The notes below the pieces were generated by a model. That model saw nothing but the letters and a program-made list of their open reading frames with translations, searched no databases and was not told the origin of the DNA. DNA of 64,000 nt from Pseudomonas sp. TNT3 (lineage in GTDB: Bacteria > Pseudomonadota > Gammaproteobacteria > Pseudomonadales > Pseudomonadaceae), in NCBI RefSeq assembly GCF_010095445.2, contig NZ_WFGV02000015.1, positions 1-64,000 of the forward strand. The letters are read 5' to 3'. The position numbers were made by a program, and so were the translations under genes. Shown one piece after another: positions 8,263 to 16,881 of this stretch. Every line of letters begins with the position of its first letter. The first letter of the stretch is position 1.

Positions 8263-9260
8263 GTGAACAGACCGAGCCCGGCTCACCCTCCCACGCCGCC
8301 CAGCAACGCCAGCGTGCCAGTCAATTGGCCCAGGCGGTTCGTGTCGAATTGCAAAAAGCCGTGATTGGCCAGAACACTGTCATCGACGACGTGCTGACCG
8401 CACTGATCGCCGGCGGGCACGTGTTGCTCGAAGGTGTCCCGGGATTGGGCAAGACCCTGCTGGTCCGCGCCCTCGCCCGCTGTTTTGGCGGCGAGTTCGC
8501 GCGCATTCAGTTCACCCCGGACCTGATGCCCAGCGACGTCACCGGGCACGCGGTGTACGACTTGCAGACCGAGCAATTCAAACTGCGCAAGGGCCCGTTG
8601 TTTACCAACCTGTTGCTGGCCGATGAGATCAACCGCGCCCCGGCGAAAACCCAGGCGGCGTTGCTCGAAGCCATGCAGGAGCGCCAGGTCACCCTCGAAG
8701 GTCGCGCCCTGCCTATCACGCAACCCTTCATGGTGCTCGCCACCCAAAACCCCATCGAACAGGAAGGCACCTACCCGCTGCCCGAAGCCGAACTTGACCG
8801 TTTCATGCTCAAGGTCCGCATGGATTACCCCGACGCCGAGCAGGAGCTGGACATGGTCCGCCAGGTCAGCCGCTCCACGCGTGCCGACATGCTCGACGTA
8901 CAACCGTTGCGCACGGTGTTGCAGGCCAAGGATGTGCTGGCCTTGCAACGCATCGCCAGCGACCTGCCTCTGGACGATCAGGTACTCGATTACGCAGTCC
9001 GTCTGGCCCGCACAACCCGTAGCTGGCCAGGTCTGATTCTCGGCGCGGGACCACGGGCATCCATTGCCCTCGTACGTTGCGCCCGGGCGCGCGCCCTGCT
9101 GCGAGGTGGCGAATTCGTGATTCCGGACGACATCAAAGGCTGTGCACTGGCAGTCTTGCGCCATCGCGTGCGCATCGCACCGGAGCTGGATATTGAAGGG
9201 CTTGAGGTCGATCACGTACTCAGGCAACTGCTCGATCAAGTCCCGGCACCGCGGCTGTGA
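8259..9260 (+). CDS. MoxR-family AAA+ ATPase
   Basis: This is a cytoplasmic AAA+ chaperone-like ATPase of 333 residues, the family's usual size. Walker A is GVPGLGKT at residues 59-66, Walker B is LLLADEINRAP, and the sensor region reads MVLATQNPIEQEGTYPLPEA. MoxR proteins typically work with von Willebrand-type partners to activate or assemble complexes; here the partner is the DUF58 protein encoded 49 bases downstream. The ATG at 8259 overlaps the previous stop by ATGA. The ATPase family is certain; the substrate is unknown. Confidence 0.95.
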   Translation: MSEQTEPGSPSHAAQQRQRASQLAQAVRVELQKAVIGQNTVIDDVLTALIAGGHVLLEGVPGLGKTLLVRALARCFGGEFARIQFTPDLMPSDVTGHAVYDLQTEQFKLRKGPLFTNLLLADEINRAPAKTQAALLEAMQERQVTLEGRALPITQPFMVLATQNPIEQEGTYPLPEAELDRFMLKVRMDYPDAEQELDMVRQVSRSTRADMLDVQPLRTVLQAKDVLALQRIASDLPLDDQVLDYAVRLARTTRSWPGLILGAGPRASIALVRCARARALLRGGEFVIPDDIKGCALAVLRHRVRIAPELDIEGLEVDHVLRQLLDQVPAPRL

Positions 9261-9309
9261 TCATGCGCAAACATTCTATGGTGAGGGAGCCTGCTCCCGC
9301 GGGGCGGCA

Positions 9310-10641
9310 ATGAAACCCTCGCGCCTGCTGCTGACCTGGCTCGCTACGCTGCTGGCCATCGGTATCCTGCTGGGCGCGTTGCGGGCGCTGGGTATCACGC
9401 TGCCCTCGAGCCTTTCATCGATCAACTGGGGCTTGCTGCTGGCGTTGCTGACCTTGGCAATAATCGATGCCATCCGTCTCAGGCGCCTGCCTTCACCGCG
9501 CATACGCCGACAAATGCCTGGCACCCTGGCGCTTGGTCGCTGGAGCGAAGTGCGGCTGGAGGTCGAGCACGATCTTTTACAACCGACGAATGCCCAGGTC
9601 TTTGACCATGTACCCGAAGGCCTGGGCATCGAAAACCTGCCCCTGACATTCGAACTTCAGCCAGGCCAGAACAGCCAGATCGGTTACCGCGTACGCCCGT
9701 TAAAACGGGGTCACTTTACCTTCGAACACTGTGAAGTCAGCCTGCCAAGCCCATTGGGCCTGTGGTCGGAAAAGCGCCTGCTAAGCGTCAGCGACACCAC
9801 CCGTGTGTACCCCGACTTCGCCCGTTTCTACGGCGGGCAATTGTTGGCGGTGGATAACTGGCTTAATCAATTGGGGGTACGCCAGCGACAACGTCGCGGC
9901 CTGGGCCTGGAGTTTCATCAGCTGCGCGAATTCAGGGAAGGCGACAGCCTGCGTCAGATCGACTGGAAAGCCACCGCCCGCCAGCGCACGCCGATTGCCC
10001 GGGAATATCAGGACGAGCGCGATCAACAGATCGTGTTCATGCTCGACTGCGGTCGGCGCATGCGCAGCCAGGACAGCGAGCTTGCGCATTTTGACCACGC
10101 GCTTAACGCCTGCCTGCTGCTCAGCTACATCGCCCTGCGTCAGGGCGACGCGGTGGGGCTGAGTACGTTTGCCAGCGATCCACCGCGCTACCTCGCACCG
10201 GCCAAAGGTAGCGCCCAGCTCAATGTGCTACTCAACACCGTTTACGATCTGGACACCACTCAGCGGCCAGCGGATTACCAGGCGGCCGTCAGCCAGTTGC
10301 TCGCCCGCCAAAAGCGTCGAGGCCTGGTGGTGCTGGTCACCAATCTGCGCGATGAGGACGATGAAGAATTGATCAGTGCCGTGCAACGGTTGAGTAAACA
10401 GCATCAGGTACTGGTCGCGAGCTTGCGTGAAGAAGTCCTCGACACCACGCGACAGATGCCGGTGCAAACCCTGGGGGAGGCGTTGACCTATTGCGAGACG
10501 GTGGATTATTTGAACGCTCGCGCAGCACTTCAGGAGCGCTTGAGCGCCCACGGCATTCCCGTGATGGACGTGAGACCGGGCGAGTTGGGACCGGCTATGG
10601 TGACGCACTATTTGAACTGGAAGCGTGGTGGGGGCGCTTAG
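9310..10641 (+). CDS. DUF58 (vWA-like) domain protein, MoxR partner
   Basis: This 443-residue protein has two N-terminal membrane helices (about 8-60), then an extended domain and a DUF58 module. The DUF58 signature is clear: LEFHQLREFREGDSLRQIDW followed by IAREYQDERDQQIVFMLDCG. In the vWA-like part the metal-site loop is DCGRR rather than the DxSxS of classical vWA domains, as is common for DUF58. The ATG at 9310 has only a weak ribosome-binding site (GGGGCGG); the spacer before it contains a degenerate REP-like fragment (GGGAGCCTGCTCCCGCG). It is the last gene of the MoxR operon. Confidence 0.9.
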   Translation: MKPSRLLLTWLATLLAIGILLGALRALGITLPSSLSSINWGLLLALLTLAIIDAIRLRRLPSPRIRRQMPGTLALGRWSEVRLEVEHDLLQPTNAQVFDHVPEGLGIENLPLTFELQPGQNSQIGYRVRPLKRGHFTFEHCEVSLPSPLGLWSEKRLLSVSDTTRVYPDFARFYGGQLLAVDNWLNQLGVRQRQRRGLGLEFHQLREFREGDSLRQIDWKATARQRTPIAREYQDERDQQIVFMLDCGRRMRSQDSELAHFDHALNACLLLSYIALRQGDAVGLSTFASDPPRYLAPAKGSAQLNVLLNTVYDLDTTQRPADYQAAVSQLLARQKRRGLVVLVTNLRDEDDEELISAVQRLSKQHQVLVASLREEVLDTTRQMPVQTLGEALTYCETVDYLNARAALQERLSAHGIPVMDVRPGELGPAMVTHYLNWKRGGGA

Positions 10642-10677
10642 GATCAAAAGATCGCAGCCTGCGGCGGCTCCTGTTGG
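10641..10677. repeat. Solitary REP half (family D)
   Basis: A single AAAAGATCGCAGCCTGCGGC-like element directly follows the DUF58 gene. The inverted partner found at 23340-23417 and 37668-37751 is absent here. Confidence 0.6.
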
Positions 10678-10723
10678 ATCGGTAGTCACTCCATCGTTCG
10701 CAGGCCGTGATCCTCAGCCTTTC

Positions 10724-11083
10724 TCAAGCCGACGCCGGCAATGGCTGGAAGCTGAAATATTGCCTTATTGCGCTGACCAGTTGCCCATATTCCGGCGGCG
10801 CCTGCTGAATGCTGAAACCGGCATCATAGTGATGCGGTGTCGCATCTTCATGGCACCACAAACAACACGCCCGCACATCGATGACCTGGTAGACGCCGTC
10901 GCCGGCAGGGATTTTCAGGCGCAGATCAAAATCCGCTCCGATCATCATCGGCAGTTGGCTGATAAGCATCAGCCCGTCTTCGGACACGTTACCCAAAAAG
11001 CCGATTGGCTTGTCAGTGACGCTGTTGAACACTTTTAGAAAATACGGCAGTTGATGCCGCTTGATTCGGCGGTCAGTGAACAT
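10724..11083 (-). CDS. PilZ-domain c-di-GMP-binding protein
   Basis: This 119-residue single-domain PilZ protein is cytoplasmic and predicted to bind cyclic-di-GMP. Both binding motifs are intact: RxxxR at residues 5-9 (RRIKR) and NxSxxG at residues 32-37 (NVSEDG). The ATG at 11083 places the RxxxR motif at the N-terminus as in homologues; a longer GTG start at 11122 lacks support, and neither has a strong ribosome-binding site. By position it corresponds to PA4324, one of the P. aeruginosa PilZ proteins (from memory). It is convergent with the MoxR operon and near sadC, a c-di-GMP synthase gene. Confidence 0.9.
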   Translation of the reverse strand: MFTDRRIKRHQLPYFLKVFNSVTDKPIGFLGNVSEDGLMLISQLPMMIGADFDLRLKIPAGDGVYQVIDVRACCLWCHEDATPHHYDAGFSIQQAPPEYGQLVSAIRQYFSFQPLPASA

Positions 11084-11315
11084 GCTGATTTCGCTACGCA
11101 AGGCCCTTAAGCAGGACCGCACTAATGCTTCGGAACGGGCCTCTCTGCATGAGGGGCACGCTCTCCCTGGTCCTGGTGCGACAGTCCTTGAACCGCTGCC
11201 ACTTACTTCTGCCGATCACAGGTATGACATCGACCCGGGGGCAATCCTCCAAAGCCGCATTATTGGACTATAGCTCACTACCGCTGGTCGGCCAGCCATC
11301 AAATGACAACTGCAA

Positions 11316-11690
11316 TCAGAACTGCGTCGGGCGTACGACAGCGGCAGACCGCATCGGGTAATGCCCCAGGCTCTGCAAGGTTTCCAGCCGTGCGCGGGCA
11401 CGGAAGGCGTACTCGCTTTGCGGGTAGGACGCGATGATGAACTGGTATGTCTGGGCGGCATCGATGAACATTTTCTGACGCTCGAGGCACTGGCCCCGCA
11501 TCATCGACACCTCTGGCTGTACATAGCGCCGGGCGCGGCTGGCGCGGTCGACCTTGGACAGTTCGAGCATCACCTGCTCACAGTTGCCTCGGTCATAAGC
11601 ACTGTAGGCGTTATTCAAATGATGGTTCATCGACCAACGGGTGCAGCCCGTGACACTGAGGGCCAGGGCGGCAATAAGCACGAATCGCAT
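11316..11690 (-). CDS. TPR-like lipoprotein
   Basis: This 124-residue protein has a lipoprotein signal (MRFVLIAALALSVTGC; Cys16 would be lipidated) followed by about 100 residues of helical, TPR-like sequence (NAYSAYDRGNCEQVMLELS, then AAQTYQFIIASYPQSEYAFR). It is probably tethered to the outer membrane on the periplasmic side. AGGAGA precedes the ATG. It is divergent from pykA across an AT-rich spacer. The partner is unknown. Confidence 0.85.
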   Translation of the reverse strand: MRFVLIAALALSVTGCTRWSMNHHLNNAYSAYDRGNCEQVMLELSKVDRASRARRYVQPEVSMMRGQCLERQKMFIDAAQTYQFIIASYPQSEYAFRARARLETLQSLGHYPMRSAAVVRPTQF

Positions 11691-11740
11691 GAAGGTTCTC
11701 CTGTCTTGAGCTCTGTATCGACCCGTTGCCCGAAATCTTC

Positions 11741-11800
11741 AGGTTTGTTCGTTTAAAGATGCAATTGATAAAAAAACAAAAAAATAAGTAGTGCACTCGA
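11741..11800. promoter_or_regulatory. AT-rich divergent promoter region, lipoprotein/pykA
   Basis: The stretch between the divergent lipoprotein gene and pykA is strongly AT-rich (runs of A around 11770-11790). A weak candidate toward pykA is TTGTTC at 11745, 16 bases, then GATAAA. No experimental-quality box was found. AGGAG at 11851 is the pykA ribosome-binding site. Confidence 0.3.
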
Positions 11801-11863
11801 ACAATGACTACACCCACGGAGCATAGTAGCCTCTGCTCAGCGCTTGAACTCAGGAGTCTTTGC

Positions 11864-13315
11864 ATGTCCGTCCGTCGTACCAAAATCGTCGCTACCCTTG
11901 GCCCGGCCAGTAACTCGCCGGAAGTTTTAGAACAGCTGATTCTGGCTGGCCTGGACGTCGCCCGCCTGAACTTCTCCCACGGCACTCCCGACGAGCACAA
12001 GGCTCGCGCGAAGCTGGTGCGTGACCTCGCTGCCAAGCACGGCCGCTTCGTTGCCCTGCTGGGTGACCTGCAAGGCCCGAAAATCCGTATCGCCAAATTC
12101 GCCAACAAGAAGATCGAGCTGAAGATCGGTGATCAATTCACCTTCTCCACCAGCCATCCGTTGACCGAAGGCAACCAGCAAGTGGTCGGCATCGACTACC
12201 CGGACCTGGTCAAGGACTGCGGTGTAGGCGACGAACTGCTGCTCGACGACGGTCGCGTGGTCATGCGCGTTGATACCGCCACTGCTACCGAACTGCACTG
12301 CACCGTGCTGATCGGCGGTCCCCTGTCGGACCACAAGGGCATCAACCGTCGCGGTGGCGGCCTGACTGCTCCGGCCCTGACCGAAAAAGACAAGGCCGAC
12401 ATCAAGCTCGCTGCGGAAATGGAAGTGGATTACCTCGCAGTGTCCTTCCCGCGCGATGCCGCCGACATGGAATACGCCCGTCAACTGCGCGACGAAGCGG
12501 GCGGTACTGCCTGGCTGGTGGCGAAGATTGAACGCGCCGAAGCCGTGGCTGACGACGACACGCTGGATGCGCTGATCAAGGCTTCCGACGCTGTGATGGT
12601 TGCCCGTGGTGACCTCGGCGTGGAAATCGGCGACGCCGAGCTGGTGGGCATTCAGAAGAAGATCATTCTGCACGCTCGCCGCCACAACAAGGCGGTGATC
12701 GTGGCGACCCAGATGATGGAGTCGATGATCCAGAACCCGATGCCGACCCGTGCCGAAGTGTCCGACGTGGCCAACGCCGTGCTCGACTACACCGACGCCG
12801 TGATGCTCTCGGCTGAAAGTGCTGCCGGTCTGTACCCGCTGGAAGCCGTGCAAGCCATGGCGCGCATCTGCGTCGGTGCGGAAAAGCACCCGACCAGCAA
12901 GACCTCCAGCCACCGCATCGGCAAGGTCTTCGAAAGCTGCGACCAGTCCATCGCCCTGGCCGCGATGTACACCGCCAACCACTTCCCGGGCGTGAAGGCG
13001 ATCATCGCCCTGACCGAAAGTGGCTACACGCCGTTGATCATGTCGCGTATCCGCTCTTCGGTGCCGATCTACGCGTTCTCCCCGCACCGCGAAACCCAGG
13101 CCCGCGCGGCCATGTTCCGTGGTGTCTACACCGTTCCGTTCGACCCGGCATCGTTGCCGCCTGAGCAAGTCAGCCAGGCCGCGATCGACGAGTTGCTCAA
13201 GCGTGGCGTAGTGGAGAAAGGCGATTGGGTCATCCTGACCAAGGGCGACAGCTACCACACCATTGGCGGCACCAACGGCATGAAAATCCTGCACGTTGGC
13301 GACCCGATGGTCTGA
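11864..13315 (+). CDS. pykA: Pyruvate kinase II
   Basis: Pyruvate kinase makes pyruvate and ATP from phosphoenolpyruvate and ADP, the last step of lower glycolysis or the Entner-Doudoroff route. The 483-residue length and start (MSVRRTKIVATLGPAS) fit the bacterial PykA type. The catalytic and effector regions are intact (GDLQGPKIRIAKF; the metal-site loop VMVARGDLGVEIG; the C-terminal TKGD). AGGAG precedes the ATG at 11864. A strong terminator follows. A 455-codon antisense frame is only a shadow of this gene. Confidence 0.97.
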   Translation: MSVRRTKIVATLGPASNSPEVLEQLILAGLDVARLNFSHGTPDEHKARAKLVRDLAAKHGRFVALLGDLQGPKIRIAKFANKKIELKIGDQFTFSTSHPLTEGNQQVVGIDYPDLVKDCGVGDELLLDDGRVVMRVDTATATELHCTVLIGGPLSDHKGINRRGGGLTAPALTEKDKADIKLAAEMEVDYLAVSFPRDAADMEYARQLRDEAGGTAWLVAKIERAEAVADDDTLDALIKASDAVMVARGDLGVEIGDAELVGIQKKIILHARRHNKAVIVATQMMESMIQNPMPTRAEVSDVANAVLDYTDAVMLSAESAAGLYPLEAVQAMARICVGAEKHPTSKTSSHRIGKVFESCDQSIALAAMYTANHFPGVKAIIALTESGYTPLIMSRIRSSVPIYAFSPHRETQARAAMFRGVYTVPFDPASLPPEQVSQAAIDELLKRGVVEKGDWVILTKGDSYHTIGGTNGMKILHVGDPMV

Positions 13316-13336
13316 GTGATCGGTTGCTGAAAAACG

Positions 13337-13365
13337 AAAGCCCCGCCATGTGAATGGCGGGGCTT
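13337..13365. terminator. Bidirectional-type terminator pykA / enoyl-CoA hydratase
   Basis: A perfect 13-bp stem (AAAGCCCCGCCAT, loop GTGA, inverse) lies between the convergent pykA and the enoyl-CoA hydratase gene. A and T flanks on both sides allow it to serve both directions. Confidence 0.85.
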
Positions 13366-13417
13366 TTGTGTTTCCGATCCAAAAGAAGTGCTGGCTGATC
13401 GGGCCTCATCGTCGGAT

Positions 13418-14167
13418 TCAATGCCGATTGATAAACCCCGACAACGCCGCCATCGCCTCCGGCGAACGCAGCCGCTGGGTAAACAGCGCCCCCTCTTCTT
13501 CTATCACCTTGCGCAACAACTCCCGGTCCGGAGCTTTCATCAGTTGCTTGCTGATGCGCACCGCTTCTGGCGGCAGTGACTCAAACCGCAACGCCATCTC
13601 TCGAGCCTTGGCTAACGCCGCCTCGCCGCTGTCCAGGGCTTCGTTCGCGATGCCCCACGCCGCCGCTTGCTCACCACTGAAACGCTCCCCCAGCAGCAAT
13701 AATTCAGCCGCTTTCGCATGCCCCAGCAAACGCGGCAGGATCAGGCTGGACCCAAACTCCGGGCACAACCCGAGATTGACGAATGGCATGCGCAAACGCG
13801 CATCCGCGCTGACATACACCAGGTCGCAATGCAGTAACAGTGTCGTACCAATCCCCACCGCCGCACCCGCCACGCCGGCAATCACCGGTTTGCGGCATTC
13901 AAGCAAATTGAGCATGAAGTGAAACACCGGACTGTCTAGATTACTCGGTGGTTGTTGAATGAAGTCGGCGATGTCGTTACCGGCGGTGAAGCATTCATGG
14001 CTGCCAGTGAGCAGCACGGCGTAGATGTCGGGATCTTCATCAGCCTGTTTCAATGCTGCTGCCAACGCGCTGTACATGGCGCGGGTCAGGGCGTTTTTCT
14101 TCTCGGGGCGATTCAGACGCAGGGTCAAAAGCCCGCGTTCGCGCTCAATCTGGATGGCTTCAGTCAT
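13418..14167 (-). CDS. Enoyl-CoA hydratase/isomerase family protein
   Basis: This 249-residue crotonase-fold enzyme acts on acyl-CoA thioesters. The oxyanion-hole segments are visible (SHECFTAGNDIADF and GVAGAAVGIGTTLLLHCDLV). The acidic residue that follows lies in LGLCPEFGSSL, the arrangement seen in delta-3,delta-2-enoyl-CoA isomerases rather than the Glu/Glu pair of true hydratases, so isomerase activity is at least as likely. The ATG at 14167 is preferred; the 46 codons upstream in frame are translated REP repeat. It is downstream of the reductase gene on the same strand. Corresponds by position to PA4330. Confidence 0.85.
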   Translation of the reverse strand: MTEAIQIERERGLLTLRLNRPEKKNALTRAMYSALAAALKQADEDPDIYAVLLTGSHECFTAGNDIADFIQQPPSNLDSPVFHFMLNLLECRKPVIAGVAGAAVGIGTTLLLHCDLVYVSADARLRMPFVNLGLCPEFGSSLILPRLLGHAKAAELLLLGERFSGEQAAAWGIANEALDSGEAALAKAREMALRFESLPPEAVRISKQLMKAPDRELLRKVIEEEGALFTQRLRSPEAMAALSGFINRH

Positions 14168-14201
14168 GGCATGTCTCAGCGGTGCAGGCCGGTAAAGCTC
14201 T

Positions 14202-14294
14202 TGTGGCGAGCGAGCTTGCTCGCGCTTGAGTGCGCAGCGCTCACATGCTTTTGGGCCGCTGCGCAGTCCAGCGGGAGTCAACTCCCTCGCCACA
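14202..14294. repeat. REP doublet, family C
   Basis: Two REP-like arms, TGTGGCGAGCGAGCTTGCTC (14202) and an inverted, imperfect partner ending CTCCCTCGCCACA (14294), with a smaller palindrome GCGCAGCG/CGCTGCGC between them. It sits between the reductase and hydratase genes and does not extend either frame usefully. Confidence 0.7.
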
Positions 14295-14323
14295 GAAACG
14301 TTCAAGCCAATAGGATTCGGCGT

Positions 14324-15259
14324 TCAACCACGAGGCAAAAAGACGTCAGCCAGCAGTTGATTGCGCGGCAGCCCCGCCAGGTAAAGCCGTTTGGCAAAGG
14401 CGTCGACACTGTCGGGGGACCCGCAGAGTAAGGCTTGGGTTTGCCGCGAAACAAGGCGTAATTGCGCCAAAGCCGCTGGCAACTCGGCCGGCGTCCACAG
14501 CTCGATACTGAGGTTCGGACGACCGTCGGCCATGGCCTGCAACGGTTTGGCCAGATAGTGTTCATCGGCGTCATGGGCCAGGTGAATAACGCGGATGGCG
14601 CCTTGATGATCCTGACGCAAAGCTTCTCGCAACACACCAAACAACGGCCCTAATCCGGTGCCGGCGGCCATCAGCCACAAAGGCCGGGTGTGCCAGTCAG
14701 CGTCGTAATGCAGTGCACCGCCGCGTAACTCGCCGAGCCGGATGACATCGCCAATCCTGAGCTGACGGGCGGCATCGCTGAACGCCCCCGGCTGGCGGCA
14801 ATCGAGATGAAACTCCAGAAAGCGGTCCTCTTCCGGCAGGCTGGCGAGGGAATAGGGCCGTGCGACGTTACCTGCCCACAACACCAAGTGCTGCCCGGCG
14901 CTGTAGCGAAATGGCCGTTCGGCAACCAGACGCAGACGCAACACCTGAGCGCTCAACCAATCGACAGCCGCTACCTTCGCCGGGCGTCCGTCCTGGTGCG
15001 GATCGAAAGCGTGTACTTGCAAGTCCTCGACCACCTGGCACTGACAGGCCAGCCGCCAGCCTTCCCGGCGCTGTTCGGCGCTCAAGGCATCGGGCCGGCT
15101 GTCGCTTGGCAACCCTTGCAGGCATTGCACAAGGCACGCATGGCAACTGCCGGCACGGCAACTGTAAGGCACCGCCACGCCGTTGCTGTTCAGCGCATCG
15201 AGCAAATTACTGCCCGCCGCGACCGACCATTTCTGCTCGCCAACCCGCAGCTCAGGCAT
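14324..15259 (-). CDS. 2Fe-2S ferredoxin-NAD(P)H reductase family protein
   Basis: This 311-residue electron-transfer flavoprotein has an N-terminal plant-type [2Fe-2S] ferredoxin domain with cysteines at 34, 39 and 42 (CRAGSCHAC) and a fourth in RLACQC, then an FAD-binding barrel (RPYSLASLP, the RxYS motif) and an NAD-binding domain (LMAAGTGLGPLFGVLRE, then ALLCGSPDSVD). The layout resembles the reductase components of oxygenases (BenC, CDP-6-deoxy-delta-3,4-glucoseen reductase type). No oxygenase gene is beside it. Its start overlaps the sadC stop by 8 bases, so the two are co-translated. By position it matches PA4331. Confidence 0.88.
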   Translation of the reverse strand: MPELRVGEQKWSVAAGSNLLDALNSNGVAVPYSCRAGSCHACLVQCLQGLPSDSRPDALSAEQRREGWRLACQCQVVEDLQVHAFDPHQDGRPAKVAAVDWLSAQVLRLRLVAERPFRYSAGQHLVLWAGNVARPYSLASLPEEDRFLEFHLDCRQPGAFSDAARQLRIGDVIRLGELRGGALHYDADWHTRPLWLMAAGTGLGPLFGVLREALRQDHQGAIRVIHLAHDADEHYLAKPLQAMADGRPNLSIELWTPAELPAALAQLRLVSRQTQALLCGSPDSVDAFAKRLYLAGLPRNQLLADVFLPRG

Positions 15260-16370
15260 CGGCGTTCTCCCAGGCCGCCGCGCAACGATTACGACCATCA
15301 CGTTTGGCGCGATAGAGCGCCTGATCGGCCCGGTGCAGGGCATCGTCGAGATCGTCATCCAGTTCCAGCAACGTCATGCCGGCCGACAAGCTGAGGTGAC
15401 TGACATTGAGGCCAATCAACTCGACATCAGTGAACGCAATGCGCAACCGTTCGCAGCAAGACGTCAGGCGCTCGGCATTGCAGTCGGGCAACAACACCAC
15501 GAACTCTTCACCGCCGTAACGGGCCAGCACGTCGCCTTCACGCAAGCACGCAGTGGCCACCGCAGCAAAGGCTTGCAGCACCTGATCGCCGGCAGCATGA
15601 CCGTGGACATCGTTGATGCGTTTGAAGTGATCGAGATCGATCAGCGCCAGGCCATGCACCACGCCGTCCTCCATCGAATTCAACTCGCGGGAAGCCAGTC
15701 GCAGGAAGTGCCGGCGATTGAACAGCCCGGTCAGCTCATCGGTGGCCACCAGGTCTTCAAGCTGGCGCATCATCCCGCGCAGCGTGTCCTGATGCGCCTG
15801 CAAGGCGAAACGGCGCTGGCGCATGCGTTGGCGCGAGTGCTGGACGTAGCTGGCGTAAAACACCAGCCAGACCAGAACAATAAACAGCACGCAAACCTGC
15901 AACGCTGCCAGCGCCGGGTCAGTCAGCTGGAAGTGATAGGCGTCCCACAGCGTGATCGCACTGAAACTGAAAAACACCAGCATCGCGCACCGTATAAAGG
16001 AACGTCGCGACAGGTGGAACAGGCCGAACAGCAGAATCAACACGTAAAAGACCAGGAACGCACCCCGAGCCTGGTCCAGATGGGCGATCAGCCAGGTTTG
16101 CCAACCCAGCCCCAGCAGTACTTGGGCTTCGGTCAGGCTGGGATCGGAAAAGCGCAGGTTGCAGCCGCTGTAAAATACCCCGAACAGCACCACCTGGCTG
16201 GTGACGACCAACGCACTGCCCACAACGACGCTGGTTAACGATTCGGCGTAGTGCCCAGTAAAAAATGCCAGCCACAGCAACATCAAAGCCAGGGCATAGG
16301 TACCGGCGGCGAGGGCAAAGCGTTTGAGCAAAAGTCGTTGGATAGCGTTATGGGTCAATCGTTGACTCAC
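15252..16370 (-). CDS. sadC: Membrane diguanylate cyclase, SadC-like
   Basis: This enzyme makes cyclic-di-GMP from two GTP. Residues 1-180 hold about five or six membrane helices. A short linker leads to the GGDEF domain (from ATDELTGLFNRRHF at about 209). The active-site motif is GGEEF at 286-290, and an inhibitory I-site RxxD (R277-D280) lies five residues upstream, so product inhibition is expected. It sits between the ferredoxin-type reductase and fumarase genes, the context of P. aeruginosa SadC (PA4332), which promotes surface attachment. It is shorter than my recollection of P. aeruginosa SadC (about 487 aa), so orthology rests mainly on position. Confidence 0.85.
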   Translation of the reverse strand: MSQRLTHNAIQRLLLKRFALAAGTYALALMLLWLAFFTGHYAESLTSVVVGSALVVTSQVVLFGVFYSGCNLRFSDPSLTEAQVLLGLGWQTWLIAHLDQARGAFLVFYVLILLFGLFHLSRRSFIRCAMLVFFSFSAITLWDAYHFQLTDPALAALQVCVLFIVLVWLVFYASYVQHSRQRMRQRRFALQAHQDTLRGMMRQLEDLVATDELTGLFNRRHFLRLASRELNSMEDGVVHGLALIDLDHFKRINDVHGHAAGDQVLQAFAAVATACLREGDVLARYGGEEFVVLLPDCNAERLTSCCERLRIAFTDVELIGLNVSHLSLSAGMTLLELDDDLDDALHRADQALYRAKRDGRNRCAAAWENADA

Positions 16371-16554
16371 CGTGCAAAAAAAACGCTGTTTGAGTGTCCT
16401 ACTCTACAGTCCGGTTGCCACTTTAGTGTCGTGCCTGATAAATGACCATTCAATTCTAGGCGCGAAAAACTGGCGTCAAACCACTGACTCCAATCCCCCG
16501 CAAACACCCGCCCCTCTCGCAACTGGCGAAGCCTGTGCCCGGCTGCGAAGTGGC

Positions 16555-16666
16555 GAGGGGATTTAGCGAAACGTCGCACCGCCCCGTTGGGTCGCGCAGC
16601 GGCCCCAAAACTTCACGCCTGCTGTGCAGCCGAACGGGGCGGTGCGACGTTTCGCTAAATCCCCTC
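16555..16666. repeat. Large inverted repeat with perfect 34-bp arms
   Basis: Arms at 16555-16588 and 16633-16666 are perfect inverted copies (left arm begins GAGGGGATTTAGCGAAACGT) separated by 44 bases. It lies in the 511-base gap between sadC and fumA. Upstream of it (16515-16550) is a CTGGCGAAGCC/GGCTGCGAAG fragment of family E. No T-run follows, so it is not an obvious terminator. Confidence 0.9.
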
Positions 16667-16728
16667 ACCACAGGTTTTTCCAGCTGTTAAATGGTTGTGG
16701 ATGCGACCAATGATTAACGCCCGGCGGG

Positions 16729-16756
16729 TGTTTACCAAACGGAGGCGCGTTATACT
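16729..16756 (+). promoter_or_regulatory. Candidate fumA promoter
   Basis: TGTTTA at 16729-16734, 16 bases, then TATACT at 16751-16756, about 125 bases before the fumA ATG. The -10 is good and the -35 weak. The rest of the 16371-16881 gap holds the inverted repeat and no gene. Confidence 0.4.
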
Positions 16757-16881
16757 GCCGCGCCTTTTTAGCGTCGCGCCAGCAGCCCCGGCGTGCCTTG
16801 TAAAGGTGCTTGCAACCGACCGATACACCCAAGCTGCAAGCACCTTATTGAATGTTCCCGTCTTTTAGAGGAGCGCGACTC

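Noticed and set aside
11927..13294. 455-codon frame antisense to pyruvate kinase
   Set aside because: The other strand encodes complete PykA; the antisense product is His/Val-rich with no family, typical of GC-rich shadows.
14168..14305. 46-codon N-terminal extension of the enoyl-CoA hydratase
   Set aside because: It is translated REP repeat; crotonase homology starts at the ATG 14167.
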